From NCBI GenBank assembly GCA_027339205.1, contig DAHWOV010000119.1, positions 1 to 60,595 of the forward strand: DNA of 60,595 bases. Reading direction: 5' to 3'. Of this stretch, positions 1-8,082 are shown one piece after another. This DNA is from JAJYVT01 sp027339205. Its GTDB lineage: Bacteria; Actinomycetota; Acidimicrobiia; Acidimicrobiales; RAAP-2. The notes under the pieces are model-generated. The model was not told the origin of the DNA and ran no database searches. It worked only from the letters and a program-made list of their open reading frames with translations. Each line of letters begins with the position of its first letter. The first letter of the stretch is position 1. A program made the position numbers and the translations under genes.

Positions 1-163
1 TCACGAGCACGTCCTGTGGGGAGCCAGAGGATGGCTTGGGGATTTCCACAGGATCCACCGTCGTCCACCCCCTCCCCCCGGACCCCCCTCCCCGGCTACT
101 ACTACCGACCTGCTCCACACCCCAACATCATGAGAGTCACAGCCTCCCCGTAGCATCGAACAC

Positions 164-1591
164 GTGTTCGACAGCCTTTCGGGACCCGAGCCCGTTCGTC
201 CTCAGTCCGCCGACGTTCCCGCGGAGACGCCGCTCTCCACGCACATGCTCGATCCGACGACCCTCTCCGACGAGGCACTCGAGGCGGCGCTCTGTACCCA
301 CGCCGCACGCATCGCTGCCGCCGAGTGCCGCTTCGTCCTCATGGTCGCAGAGATCGACCGCCGTGGGATCTGGGCGGCCCAGGGCGCCAGCACCTGCGCC
401 CACTGGCTCTCATGGCGCTGCGGGCTGAGCCTGGGCGTGGGCAGAGAGCACGTGCGCGTCGGCAGGGCGCTCGCCGAGCTGCCCGCTGTTCGGCAGGCGT
501 TCGCCAGAGGCGAGCTCTCCTACTCCAAGGTGCGGGCCATCACCCGGGTCGCCACGCCCGCCATCGAGGAGGCACTGGTGGAGATGGCCGGTTACGCCAC
601 GGCGTCCCAGCTCGAGACCATCGTCGGCGCCTTTCGGCAGGCGGCGGCTGACGAAGGGGCGGTTGCGTTGGAGCGCCACCGCGGACGGTACCTGCACCAC
701 TACACGGACGCAGACGGGATGGTCGTGCTCAAGGCGAGGCTGTCGCCGGAGGATGGGGCGACCGTTCTCGCTGCCATCGAGGGGGTCCGGCACGAGCTCG
801 ATGACGACGCCGGGCGCCAGGCTGGCGCGACCGCACGCGTTCCCGCGGAAACGCGCGACCCGGACCCCCGGGCCGCCGACGAGCCGTTCGCCGCCAGCTG
901 CGCGGACGCGCTCGTCGCCATCTGCGAGTCGCACCAGGCCGCCACCCCACGCCGGGCCTTCGCGTCCGGTCCCCGGGCGTCCGTTGTCGTACACACGGAC
1001 CGCCAGGTGCTCGCCGACGCCGGCGCCGAAGGATGCGCACACATCGAAGGCGTGGGCGCGATCTCGGCCCACACGGTCCAGCGCCTGGCGTGTGACGCCG
1101 CCGTGTCGGGACTCTCGTTCGAGCCCGACGGAACTGCCATCCCCGAAGGCCGCAGCCGTCAGATCCCCGACTCGGTGCGGCGTGCCGTCCTCACGAGGGA
1201 CGGCGGCTGCAGGTGGCCCGGGTGTGACCGGCACCGCTACGTGGACGTCCACCACGTCGTGTTCGTCTCCCGCGGCGGTCGTACCCGACCGACAAACCTC
1301 GCCACGTTGTGCCGTGCCCATCACCGGCTTGTCCACGAGGGCGGCTACCGCCTGGGTATGGACGCCCATGCCCGGGTCCGGGTCGAGACTCCGGACGGCG
1401 TGCCCATCCTGGCGAGCACGGCCTCTGTGCGAGCGGACAGTCCCGGACCTGCCCCGCTCCACGAGCTTGACGGGCTGGTGCTCGACGAGCACACGATGCC
1501 CGTCGGCGGGGAACCCTACGATCTGGACCTCACGATCGACGTGCTGCTTCAGCTCGCGGACAGCGCCGGGGCAAGCCCGAGCGCCCGGTAG
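164..1591 (+). CDS. DUF222 / HNH endonuclease domain protein (13E12-repeat type)
   Basis: About 475 residues: an N-terminal DUF222 region (roughly residues 30-290) and a C-terminal HNH nuclease module (roughly 332-395). In the HNH part I see CRWPGC, then DVHHVV, then a C-x2-HH-x3-H arrangement (CRAHHRLVH), which are the zinc-binding and catalytic positions of the fold. Such proteins are abundant and often multicopy in actinobacteria (the mycobacterial 13E12 repeat family); their role is not established. The GTG start has no clear ribosome-binding site, and an in-frame ATG at 245 is a real alternative. It is the only plus-strand gene, and its last 43 bases overlap the convergent metF gene. No inverted repeats or integrase mark it as a mobile element. 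Confidence 0.88.
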   Translation: MFDSLSGPEPVRPQSADVPAETPLSTHMLDPTTLSDEALEAALCTHAARIAAAECRFVLMVAEIDRRGIWAAQGASTCAHWLSWRCGLSLGVGREHVRVGRALAELPAVRQAFARGELSYSKVRAITRVATPAIEEALVEMAGYATASQLETIVGAFRQAAADEGAVALERHRGRYLHHYTDADGMVVLKARLSPEDGATVLAAIEGVRHELDDDAGRQAGATARVPAETRDPDPRAADEPFAASCADALVAICESHQAATPRRAFASGPRASVVVHTDRQVLADAGAEGCAHIEGVGAISAHTVQRLACDAAVSGLSFEPDGTAIPEGRSRQIPDSVRRAVLTRDGGCRWPGCDRHRYVDVHHVVFVSRGGRTRPTNLATLCRAHHRLVHEGGYRLGMDAHARVRVETPDGVPILASTASVRADSPGPAPLHELDGLVLDEHTMPVGGEPYDLDLTIDVLLQLADSAGASPSAR

Positions 1592-2424
1592 ATCTCGCGC
1601 GTGGCCGTCGAGCGGTTGAGCGTGTAGAAGTGCAGCCCGGGCGCCCCGAGCTCGAGGAGCCCCCGGCACAGCTCGGTCGCAAAGGCGATCCCCTCGGCGC
1701 GCACGCCCTCGTCACCGGCGACCTCCGCGGCCGACTGGAGCCGATCCTGCAGCCACGAGGGCACGGGGGAGCCCATCTCGGCCATGCGGGGGATCGATGC
1801 GAGCGACGTCACGGGCATGATTCCCGGCAGCACCGGCCTGGTGAGCCCCCGCCTGGCAAGATCCTCCACGAGCTCCGCGTACTGCACGGCGTCGAAGAAG
1901 AACTGCGTGATCGCGAAGTCCGCGAGCGCGAGCTTCTCCGCCAGCCGCCCCCGGTCGGCCTCCATGTCGGGCGACGTGGGGTGACCCGCCGGATGCGCCG
2001 CGACCCCGATCGAGAACCCTCCGATCGCGCGGGCGAGCTCGACGAGCTCGATCGCATGGTGCAGCTCGCTCGGGCTTCCCCGATCTGTCGGGAGCGGGTC
2101 GCCGCCCAGAGCCATGAGGTTCTCGATGCCCGCCTTGCGGTACTCGACGAGGATCTCGGCGAGCTCGAGACGGCTGTGGCCGGTGCACGTCAGATGCGCC
2201 ATGGGGGTCAGCGTCGTCACGTGCAGCATGGCCGTGACGAGGTCGAACGTGCGCTTCCGGGATGCGGCGCCACCCCGGTAGGTGACCGAGACGAAGGAGG
2301 GCTGGAGCGGCTCGAGCTCGTGGAGGGTCCGGATGAGCGTCGCCTGCTCGGCATCGGAGCGCGGGGGGAAGAACTCGAACGACCAGGTCTTCCCCGTGCT
2401 GAGGAGCTCGGTGATCGGTGCCAT
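1549..2424 (-). CDS. metF: 5,10-methylenetetrahydrofolate reductase
   Basis: FAD-dependent reductase that converts 5,10-methylene-THF to 5-methyl-THF, the methyl donor for methionine synthesis. The 291-residue length is normal. The family signature SFEFFPPR is near residue 15, followed by the TCTGHS stretch and the GGDP loop of the TIM barrel. It is the last gene of the purN-purH-folD-metF block. Its ATG has no Shine-Dalgarno sequence, but a TAGCAT hexamer lies 7 nt upstream, so a separate leaderless transcript is possible. The 3' end overlaps the convergent HNH gene by 43 bases. Confidence 0.95.
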   Translation of the reverse strand: MAPITELLSTGKTWSFEFFPPRSDAEQATLIRTLHELEPLQPSFVSVTYRGGAASRKRTFDLVTAMLHVTTLTPMAHLTCTGHSRLELAEILVEYRKAGIENLMALGGDPLPTDRGSPSELHHAIELVELARAIGGFSIGVAAHPAGHPTSPDMEADRGRLAEKLALADFAITQFFFDAVQYAELVEDLARRGLTRPVLPGIMPVTSLASIPRMAEMGSPVPSWLQDRLQSAAEVAGDEGVRAEGIAFATELCRGLLELGAPGLHFYTLNRSTATREIYRALGLAPALSAS

Positions 2425-2430
2425 TGGTCT

Positions 2431-2460
2431 GATGCTACGGGACGCTAAGGGATGCTACGG
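2431..2460. repeat. Three imperfect 10-bp direct repeats between folD and metF
   Basis: Plus-strand GATGCTACGG, GACGCTAAGG, GATGCTACGG in direct succession; the outer two are identical. The last copy overlaps the folD stop codon. On the coding strand each identical copy contains TAGCAT, a -10-like hexamer, and the proximal one sits 7 nt before the metF ATG. I see no matching -35 element. It could be a weak promoter for a leaderless metF message or simply a local duplication. Confidence 0.5.
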
Positions 2461-3309
2461 CGCTCGCTCGGCAGCGAGCACGCAGTTGCGCAGCAGCATC
2501 GCCCGCGTCATCGGACCGACCCCGCCGAGGCGGGGCGTGATCCACCCCGCGACCTGCGCCACGGACTCATCGAGATCGGAGAGGAGCCGGCGTCCTTCGA
2601 AGCTCGTGCCGGCGCCGACGACCGCCGCACCCGGCTTCACCATGTCGGCAGTGACGAGCCCCGCGCGCCCGGCGGCCGCGACGACCACGTCCCCGCTCCG
2701 CACGAGCCCGGCGAAGTCGTCGACCCCGGTGTGGACGACGGTGACCGCGGCGTTGCAGCCGGGCCGCTTGGACGCGAGCAGGAGCGCCAGGGGTCGCCCG
2801 ATGGTGAGCCCCCGGCCGATCACGACCGCGTGCCTTCCTTCGACGGGGACCTGGTAGGCCGCAAGCAGCTCGACGATGCCGATCGGGGTGCAAGGCAGCA
2901 CGCCGGCGTGGTTCGCGACGAGGTGCCCCAGGTTCACCGGGTGGAGCCCGTCCGCGTCCTTGGCGGGGTCCACCGCCAGCAGCACCCGCTGCTCGTCGAT
3001 CCCCGGGGGAAGCGGCAGCTGCACGATGTACGCGTGCACGCGCGAGTCGCTGTTGAGCCGGGCGACGGCGGCTTCGATCTCCTCCTGGGTCGCGCTGGCC
3101 GGAAGATGCTCGTGGACGCTTCTGATCCCGACTTCGGCGCTGTCGGCGATCTTCATCTCCACGTAGCGCGTGCTCGCAGGGTCGTCGCCGACCAGGACGG
3201 TGCCGAGCCCCGGTTGGACGCCGCGGGCTGCGAGGAGCCCCACGCGCCGGGCCAAGTCCGCCCGGACCTCGGCCGCCACTCGCTCACCGTCGAGCAGGGT
3301 GGCCGTCAA
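2455..3309 (-). CDS. folD: Bifunctional methylenetetrahydrofolate dehydrogenase / methenyltetrahydrofolate cyclohydrolase
   Basis: Interconverts 5,10-methylene-THF and 10-formyl-THF. The product feeds the two transformylases encoded just upstream (purN, purH); the substrate is shared with metF downstream. At 284 residues it has the usual length. The catalytic pair Y49 and K53 is in YVEMK, QLPLPPG is the substrate loop, and GRGLTIGRP is the nucleotide-binding segment. The start is TTG, overlapping the purH stop as TTGA, which suggests translational coupling. Confidence 0.96.
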   Translation of the reverse strand: MTATLLDGERVAAEVRADLARRVGLLAARGVQPGLGTVLVGDDPASTRYVEMKIADSAEVGIRSVHEHLPASATQEEIEAAVARLNSDSRVHAYIVQLPLPPGIDEQRVLLAVDPAKDADGLHPVNLGHLVANHAGVLPCTPIGIVELLAAYQVPVEGRHAVVIGRGLTIGRPLALLLASKRPGCNAAVTVVHTGVDDFAGLVRSGDVVVAAAGRAGLVTADMVKPGAAVVGAGTSFEGRRLLSDLDESVAQVAGWITPRLGGVGPMTRAMLLRNCVLAAERAP

Positions 3310-4808
3310 TGCCGGAAGTGGCGCTCGCCGGTGAGCACCATCGCGATCCCCGCGGCGTCCGCAGCGGCCACGACCTCGCCGTCACGCACGGAGCCACCGG
3401 GCTGGACCACCGCGCTGACGCCCGCCCGGGCGAGCACCTCGAGCCCGTCCGGGAACGGGAAGAAGCCGTCGCTCGCTCCCGCGCCGCCCGCAGCGCGGCG
3501 ACCCGCCTTCTCGACGGCCAGCGTCGCCGCGGCGACACGCGACTGCTGACCGGCGCCGACGCCCACGGCTTGCCGGCCCGAGACCACGACGACCGCGTTG
3601 GACGTCGTGCGCCCGCAGAGCCGCCACGCGAGCACCAGATCCGCCCACTCCGAGCGGCTCGGCTGCCGCTCCGTCGCGACCTGCCAGCGCCGCGGAGACC
3701 TGGTGAAGACGTCGCCGTCCTGCACGAGAGCGGCAGCGCCCAGCGTGCGGACCTGACGCCCGGTCTCCTCGGGCGCCGGCGCAGACAAGAGACGGGTGGC
3801 CTTGCGCCGGGCCACGAGCCGCTCGAGCGCGCCGGAGGTGAACGCGCCGGCCACGATCACATCGGCTTGAGGCCCGGCAGCCACCGCCTCGGCGACCTCG
3901 TCGGTCACCTCGCCGCGCAGCGCGACAATCCCGCCGAACGCGGCGACCGGATCCCCCTCGAGCGCTCGCGTGTAGGCCGCGGTGAGGTCGTCCGCGACCG
4001 CCGCCCCGCAGGGGTTGGCGTGCTTGACGACGACGGCCGCCGTTCCGCTTCCTGCGTCCTCGGCGAGCTCGTGGACCAGTCGCCACGCGGCGTCCGCGTC
4101 GAAGATGTTGAGGTAGGAGAGTGCCGTGCCGGCGTGCTGGACGACCCCGTCCCACCATCCCGGTCCCGACCGATAGCGGGCCCCGTGCTGGTGCGGGTTC
4201 TCTCCGTACCGGCAGACCTCTGCTCGCTCGAGCGTCAGATGCAGGGTGGGAGGCAGCGGATCGTCGCCGTCCAGCCACGACACGATCGCCGCGTCGTACG
4301 CCGCGGTGTGCGCGAAGGCGCGTCGCGCGAGGTGTCGCCGCGTGTCGAAGGAGAGCTCGCCCGTCGCCTGGAGCTCGGCGAGCACGCCGGCGTAGTCATC
4401 CGGCGACGTCACCACGCCCACGTGCGCGTGGTTCTTCGCAGCGGCGCGCACCAGCGCTGGCCCGCCGATGTCGATCATCTCGATCGACGGCGATGCCGTG
4501 AACGGATAGAGGTTGCACACGACCAGGTCGATCGGCGCGATGCCCTGCGCGTCGAGATCGGCCAGGTGCTCGGGCACCGACCGGTCCGCGAGGATGCCCC
4601 CGTGGATGCGGGGATGGAGCGTCTTCACACGGCCTCCGAGCATCTCCGGCGAGCCCGTCACCTTTGCGACCTCCAGGTGGGCGATCCCAGCCTCTTCGAG
4701 CGCCCGACCGGTGTTGCCGCTGGCGACCAGCTCCCAACCGAGCTCACTGAGGCCCCGGGCCAGCTCGACGAGGCCGGCCTTGTCGTAGACGGAGACGAGT
4801 GCCCTCAT
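3306..4808 (-). CDS. purH: Bifunctional AICAR transformylase / IMP cyclohydrolase
   Basis: Last two steps of IMP synthesis. The N-terminal IMP cyclohydrolase domain (to about residue 200) has GGRVKTLHPRIHGG. The C-terminal AICAR transformylase domain has KHANPCG with the catalytic Lys-His near residue 260, and SDGFFPFPD. I chose the ATG giving MRALVSVYDK, which matches the family start and gives 500 residues; the frame stays open further upstream into purN, but that extension is not conserved. The gene starts 7 nt after the purN stop and overlaps folD by 4 nt. Confidence 0.96.
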   Translation of the reverse strand: MRALVSVYDKAGLVELARGLSELGWELVASGNTGRALEEAGIAHLEVAKVTGSPEMLGGRVKTLHPRIHGGILADRSVPEHLADLDAQGIAPIDLVVCNLYPFTASPSIEMIDIGGPALVRAAAKNHAHVGVVTSPDDYAGVLAELQATGELSFDTRRHLARRAFAHTAAYDAAIVSWLDGDDPLPPTLHLTLERAEVCRYGENPHQHGARYRSGPGWWDGVVQHAGTALSYLNIFDADAAWRLVHELAEDAGSGTAAVVVKHANPCGAAVADDLTAAYTRALEGDPVAAFGGIVALRGEVTDEVAEAVAAGPQADVIVAGAFTSGALERLVARRKATRLLSAPAPEETGRQVRTLGAAALVQDGDVFTRSPRRWQVATERQPSRSEWADLVLAWRLCGRTTSNAVVVVSGRQAVGVGAGQQSRVAAATLAVEKAGRRAAGGAGASDGFFPFPDGLEVLARAGVSAVVQPGGSVRDGEVVAAADAAGIAMVLTGERHFRH

Positions 4809-4815
4809 CCCGGCG

Positions 4816-5439
4816 TCACCGAGTCGACCCCATCGTCGCGGCGTCAACGGCGCTTGCGGCGTCACCGGCGCGGCCGAGCTCTGCGAGCACGCGGAGGATC
4901 GTCGCCGGGTAGATACGGCGTTCGACCTCCTTGATCCGCTCGTGCAGCGCGGCCTCGGAGTCTCCCGGGAGGACCGCCACCTCCTCTTGGGCGAGGACGG
5001 GGCCTGCGTCCACAGCGGCGATCGCGACGTGCACGGTGCAGCCCGTCGTCGTCACCCCGGCGGAGAGCGCGTCGGCGACCGCGTGCCAGCCTGGGAACGC
5101 TGGCAGCAGCGACGGGTGGGTATTGAGGATCCGTCCGGGAAAGGCTGCGTGCACCTGCGTGCCAAGCACCGTGCCGAAGCCTGCCATGGCCACGAGGTCA
5201 ACGCCGCGGACGCGGAGCGCCCGCGCGAGCGCCTCGGTGTATCGCTGCCGGTCGAACGCCGGCCCGAAGCCGCCGAATTCCCTGCGATCGCAGAGCACCG
5301 CTTCCACTCCCGCCTCCGACGCGAGCGCCAGCGCGGGGCAGGGACGGTCTGCGAGCACCACTGACACGGGGATCCCGGCCTCCACCACGGATCGCAGGAT
5401 CGTCCCCGTCCCCGAGACGAGAACGGCGACGCGAGCCAA
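4816..5439 (-). CDS. purN: Phosphoribosylglycinamide formyltransferase (GAR transformylase)
   Basis: Transfers formyl from 10-formyl-THF to GAR in purine synthesis. The catalytic Asn and His are in NTHPSLLPAFPG (about residues 106-108) and the Asp is in VDAGPV (about 141). The start is a TTG giving MARVAVLVSGTG, 2 nt after the sucD stop, with AAGGAG 11 nt upstream inside sucD. That gives 207 residues, as expected. A longer open frame runs back into sucD but is not family-like. It forms an operon with purH and folD. Confidence 0.93.
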   Translation of the reverse strand: MARVAVLVSGTGTILRSVVEAGIPVSVVLADRPCPALALASEAGVEAVLCDRREFGGFGPAFDRQRYTEALARALRVRGVDLVAMAGFGTVLGTQVHAAFPGRILNTHPSLLPAFPGWHAVADALSAGVTTTGCTVHVAIAAVDAGPVLAQEEVAVLPGDSEAALHERIKEVERRIYPATILRVLAELGRAGDAASAVDAATMGSTR

Positions 5440-5441
5440 GC

Positions 5442-6332
5442 TCAGCCCAGCTCCTTCACGATCTCGACCATGCGCACGCCGGCCTCCGTCGGATTCTGTG
5501 CTACGTCTGCGCCTGCCTGCGCGAGCGCTTCCATCTTCGCCTGCGCGGTGCCACTCGAGCCGGAGATGATGGCTCCGGCGTGTCCCATCTTGCGCCCCGG
5601 CGGGGCGGTCACCCCAGCGATGTAGCACACGACCGGCTTGGTCACGCTGCTCGAGATGAACTCCGCCGCCCGCTCTTCCTCCGACCCGCCGATCTCACCG
5701 ATCATCATGACCGCCTTCGTGTCAGGGTCGTCCTGGAAGGCCGCCAAGCAGTCGATGAAATTGGTACCCGGCACCGGGTCGCCTCCGATGCCGACGCAGG
5801 TCGTCTGCCCGACGCCTTGCTGAGACAGCTCGTGCAGCGCCTGGTAGGTGAGCGTCCCCGAGCGGCTCACGATCCCGACCGGGCCCCCGGGGAGGGCGAT
5901 GTCGCCCGACGTGATGCCGATATTGCACTTACCTGGAGAGATGATGCCCGGGCAGTTGGGCCCGAGCAGCCGGGTCCCCGGGTGCCTTTCGGCAAGGAGG
6001 TTGTAGGCCCGAGCCTCGTCGTGCGCGGGGATCCCCTCGGTGATGCAGACAATGAAGGTGATGCCGGCCTCCGCCGCCTCGAGTATGGCTGCGGCCGCGA
6101 ACGGCGGAGGCACTGAGATGAAGGAGGCCGTGGCGCCGGTGGACTCGACCGCCTCGGCGACGGTTCCGAAGATCGGGATGCCCTCGATCACCTCACCCCC
6201 GCGCCTGGGGTTCGTGCCTGCCACCACCTTGGTGCCGTACGCACGGTTGCGCAGCCCGTGGTACAGGCCCTGGCTGGTCGGGCTCACGCCCTGCACGACG
6301 ACGGTGGTCGCCTCGTCGACGAAGATGCTCAC
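5442..6332 (-). CDS. sucD: Succinate-CoA ligase (ADP-forming), alpha subunit
   Basis: Binds CoA and carries the phosphohistidine of succinyl-CoA synthetase in the TCA cycle. At 296 residues it has normal length. A Rossmann-type CoA-binding N-terminus (VQGVSPTSQG) is followed by GGDPVPGTNF and the active-site GHAGAIISGSSGTA near residue 247. The start is GTG, overlapping the sucC stop as GTGA, consistent with equimolar coupled synthesis of the two subunits. Confidence 0.96.
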   Translation of the reverse strand: MSIFVDEATTVVVQGVSPTSQGLYHGLRNRAYGTKVVAGTNPRRGGEVIEGIPIFGTVAEAVESTGATASFISVPPPFAAAAILEAAEAGITFIVCITEGIPAHDEARAYNLLAERHPGTRLLGPNCPGIISPGKCNIGITSGDIALPGGPVGIVSRSGTLTYQALHELSQQGVGQTTCVGIGGDPVPGTNFIDCLAAFQDDPDTKAVMMIGEIGGSEEERAAEFISSSVTKPVVCYIAGVTAPPGRKMGHAGAIISGSSGTAQAKMEALAQAGADVAQNPTEAGVRMVEIVKELG

Positions 6333-7531
6333 GCTCGCTCCTCACTCGCTCGCCTTGCGGTCCCTCGCTGCTCGCCCGCCCGCCCCTCGGCGGCAGCCGC
6401 CATGGCCACGGCCCGACGCGCCGCCTCCAGCATCGTCGACTCGGCCACGAGCCGGTCGGAGAGGTGCGGCGCGAGCAGGGCGCGGCCTTCCTGGGCATTG
6501 GTGCCGTCGAGCCGGAGCACGATCGGCGAGTGGAGCTCTACGCGGCCGAGCGCTTCGATCACGCCCTTTGCGACCTCGTCGACGCGCGTGATCCCGCCGA
6601 AGATGTTGACGAAGATCGCCCGCACGGAGGGGTCGGCGTTGATCACCTCGAGCGCGGCTGACATGACGTCGGCGTTCGCACCGCCGCCGATGTCGAGGAA
6701 ATTGGCAGGCTGGCCGCCCACCTGGTTCACCACGTCGCAGGTGCTCATCGCCAGGCCGGCCCCGTTGGCGATGATCCCGACGTCGCCCGAGAGGCCGATG
6801 TAGTTGAGCCCCTTCTCCTTCGCCATCCTCTCCCGAGGGTCCTCGGTCTCGGTCGCCGCGTACTCGTCCCACTCGGGATGGCGGAACTGCGCGTTGTCAT
6901 CGAGCGTCACCTTGGCGTCGAGCGCATGGACGCGTCCCTCGGTCGTGAGGATCAGAGGGTTGATCTCCGCGAGATCGCAGTCGCCCTCGACGTAGCACCG
7001 GTAGAGCGCGACAAGCACCTCGGCCGCCGGCGCCCGGGCCGCGTCGTCGAGCTCGGCCTCGCCGACCCAACGGCGAGCGGTGTCGAGGTCGAGCCCGGTC
7101 ACGGGGTCGACGTGGATGCGGGCGATCGCGCCGGGGTCCGTGGCGGCGACCTCCTCGATCTCCACGCCACCCTGGGCGGACAGCATGCCGAGATAAGTCT
7201 TCGCCGGCCGGTCGAGCGTGAAGCTCGCGTAGTACTCCTTCGCGATGTCCGATGCGTGCTCGATCCAGACCCGGTGGACGACGTGCCCCTTGATGTCCAT
7301 GCCGAGGATCGCATCGGCGTGCCTGCGCACCTCCTCGGCGTCGGCCGCGAGCTTGATCCCGCCTGCCTTGCCGCGCCCTCCCACCTTCACTTGCGCCTTG
7401 ACAACGACCGGATAGCCCGCGGCCTCCGCCTGGCTGACGGCCTCCTCGACCGTGTCCGCCACGCCGCCTGGCGACGTCGGGATCCCGTATCGGGCGAAGT
7501 ACTGCTTGCCCTGGTACTCGTAGAGGTCCAT
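6329..7531 (-). CDS. sucC: Succinate-CoA ligase (ADP-forming), beta subunit
   Basis: ATP-grasp subunit of succinyl-CoA synthetase. The chosen ATG gives MDLYEYQGKQYFARYG, the standard family N-terminus, and 400 residues. Visible motifs include VKAQVKVGGRGKAGG (nucleotide binding), LAEINPL and NIFGGI. The frame is open for another 36 codons upstream, but those look like leader sequence. It follows the small B12-binding mutase gene by 59 nt and precedes sucD with a 4-nt overlap. Grouping with a mutase subunit fits entry of methylmalonyl-CoA carbon as succinyl-CoA; that link is an inference. Confidence 0.95.
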   Translation of the reverse strand: MDLYEYQGKQYFARYGIPTSPGGVADTVEEAVSQAEAAGYPVVVKAQVKVGGRGKAGGIKLAADAEEVRRHADAILGMDIKGHVVHRVWIEHASDIAKEYYASFTLDRPAKTYLGMLSAQGGVEIEEVAATDPGAIARIHVDPVTGLDLDTARRWVGEAELDDAARAPAAEVLVALYRCYVEGDCDLAEINPLILTTEGRVHALDAKVTLDDNAQFRHPEWDEYAATETEDPRERMAKEKGLNYIGLSGDVGIIANGAGLAMSTCDVVNQVGGQPANFLDIGGGANADVMSAALEVINADPSVRAIFVNIFGGITRVDEVAKGVIEALGRVELHSPIVLRLDGTNAQEGRALLAPHLSDRLVAESTMLEAARRAVAMAAAAEGRAGEQRGTARRASEERA

Positions 7532-7590
7532 CGGGGTCTCGTGCCTTTCTGCCGGCGCGCGTCGGCCGGCGGTCTGCGTCTGCCTCCGGT

Positions 7591-8007
7591 CTAGACGGCC
7601 TGCTCCGCCTCCCGCCCGTCGAGGGCCTCCTCGAGCCATGCGCCGATCGACGGCAGCGTCGCGCCCGGGGTGAAGACCTCAGCGACGCCGCCGCGCTTGA
7701 GCACCGGCACGTCCGCCTCCGGAATGATGCCGCCGACGATGACCAGGACGTCAGGCCTGCCCTTTGCGGCCAGCTGTTCCATGATCCTTGGGACGAGCGT
7801 CAAGTGGGCTCCCGAGAGGAGGGAGAGCCCGAGCGCGTCGGCATCCTCTTCGACGACCGCCTGGGCGACCTGCTCGGGAGTCTGGTGAAGCCCCGTGTAG
7901 ACCACCTCGAACCCGGCGTCACGCAGTGCCCGGGCGATGACCTTCGCCCCCCGGTCGTGGCCGTCGAGCCCGGGCTTGGCGACGACCACTCGGTAGTGAC
8001 GCTTCAT
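7591..8007 (-). CDS. Stand-alone cobalamin-binding subunit, methylmalonyl-CoA mutase type
   Basis: A 138-residue protein that is entirely one B12-binding flavodoxin-like domain. The cobalamin ligand motif D-x-H-x2-G is residues 15-20 (DGHDRG), followed by the SLLSGAH strand-loop and the IVGGIIP dimethylbenzimidazole-pocket motif. It resembles the small subunit of split acyl-CoA mutases (methylmalonyl-, ethylmalonyl- or isobutyryl-CoA mutase). The catalytic large subunit is not in this window, so the substrate is uncertain. It lies upstream of sucC. No Shine-Dalgarno is visible at the ATG; a -10-like TATCAT sits 8 nt upstream. Confidence 0.88.
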   Translation of the reverse strand: MKRHYRVVVAKPGLDGHDRGAKVIARALRDAGFEVVYTGLHQTPEQVAQAVVEEDADALGLSLLSGAHLTLVPRIMEQLAAKGRPDVLVIVGGIIPEADVPVLKRGGVAEVFTPGATLPSIGAWLEEALDGREAEQAV

Positions 8008-8015
8008 CGAGGGCG

Positions 8016-8021
8016 ATGATA
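8016..8021 (-). promoter_or_regulatory. Candidate -10 element for a leaderless mutase-sucCD transcript
   Basis: TATCAT on the minus strand (5 of 6 matches to TATAAT) ends 8 nt before the ATG of the B12-binding gene. Transcription would then begin at or next to the start codon. No TTGACA-like -35 is present at 16-18 nt, and the gene lacks a ribosome-binding site. Leaderless mRNAs are common in actinobacteria, but this remains a pattern-based guess. Confidence 0.35.
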
Positions 8022-8082
8022 GGCGGCAGCTCCCCTTCCGCCGCCAGCCAGGCTCAGCCGGGCTCAGCCGCGAGGTCCCTCG

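Noticed and set aside
1..60. Inverted repeat TCCTGTGG/CCACAGGA and a DnaA-box-like ATTTCCACA near the left edge
   Set aside because: A single imperfect box with no cluster, no AT-rich unwinding region and no dnaA or dnaN nearby; not evidence for an origin.
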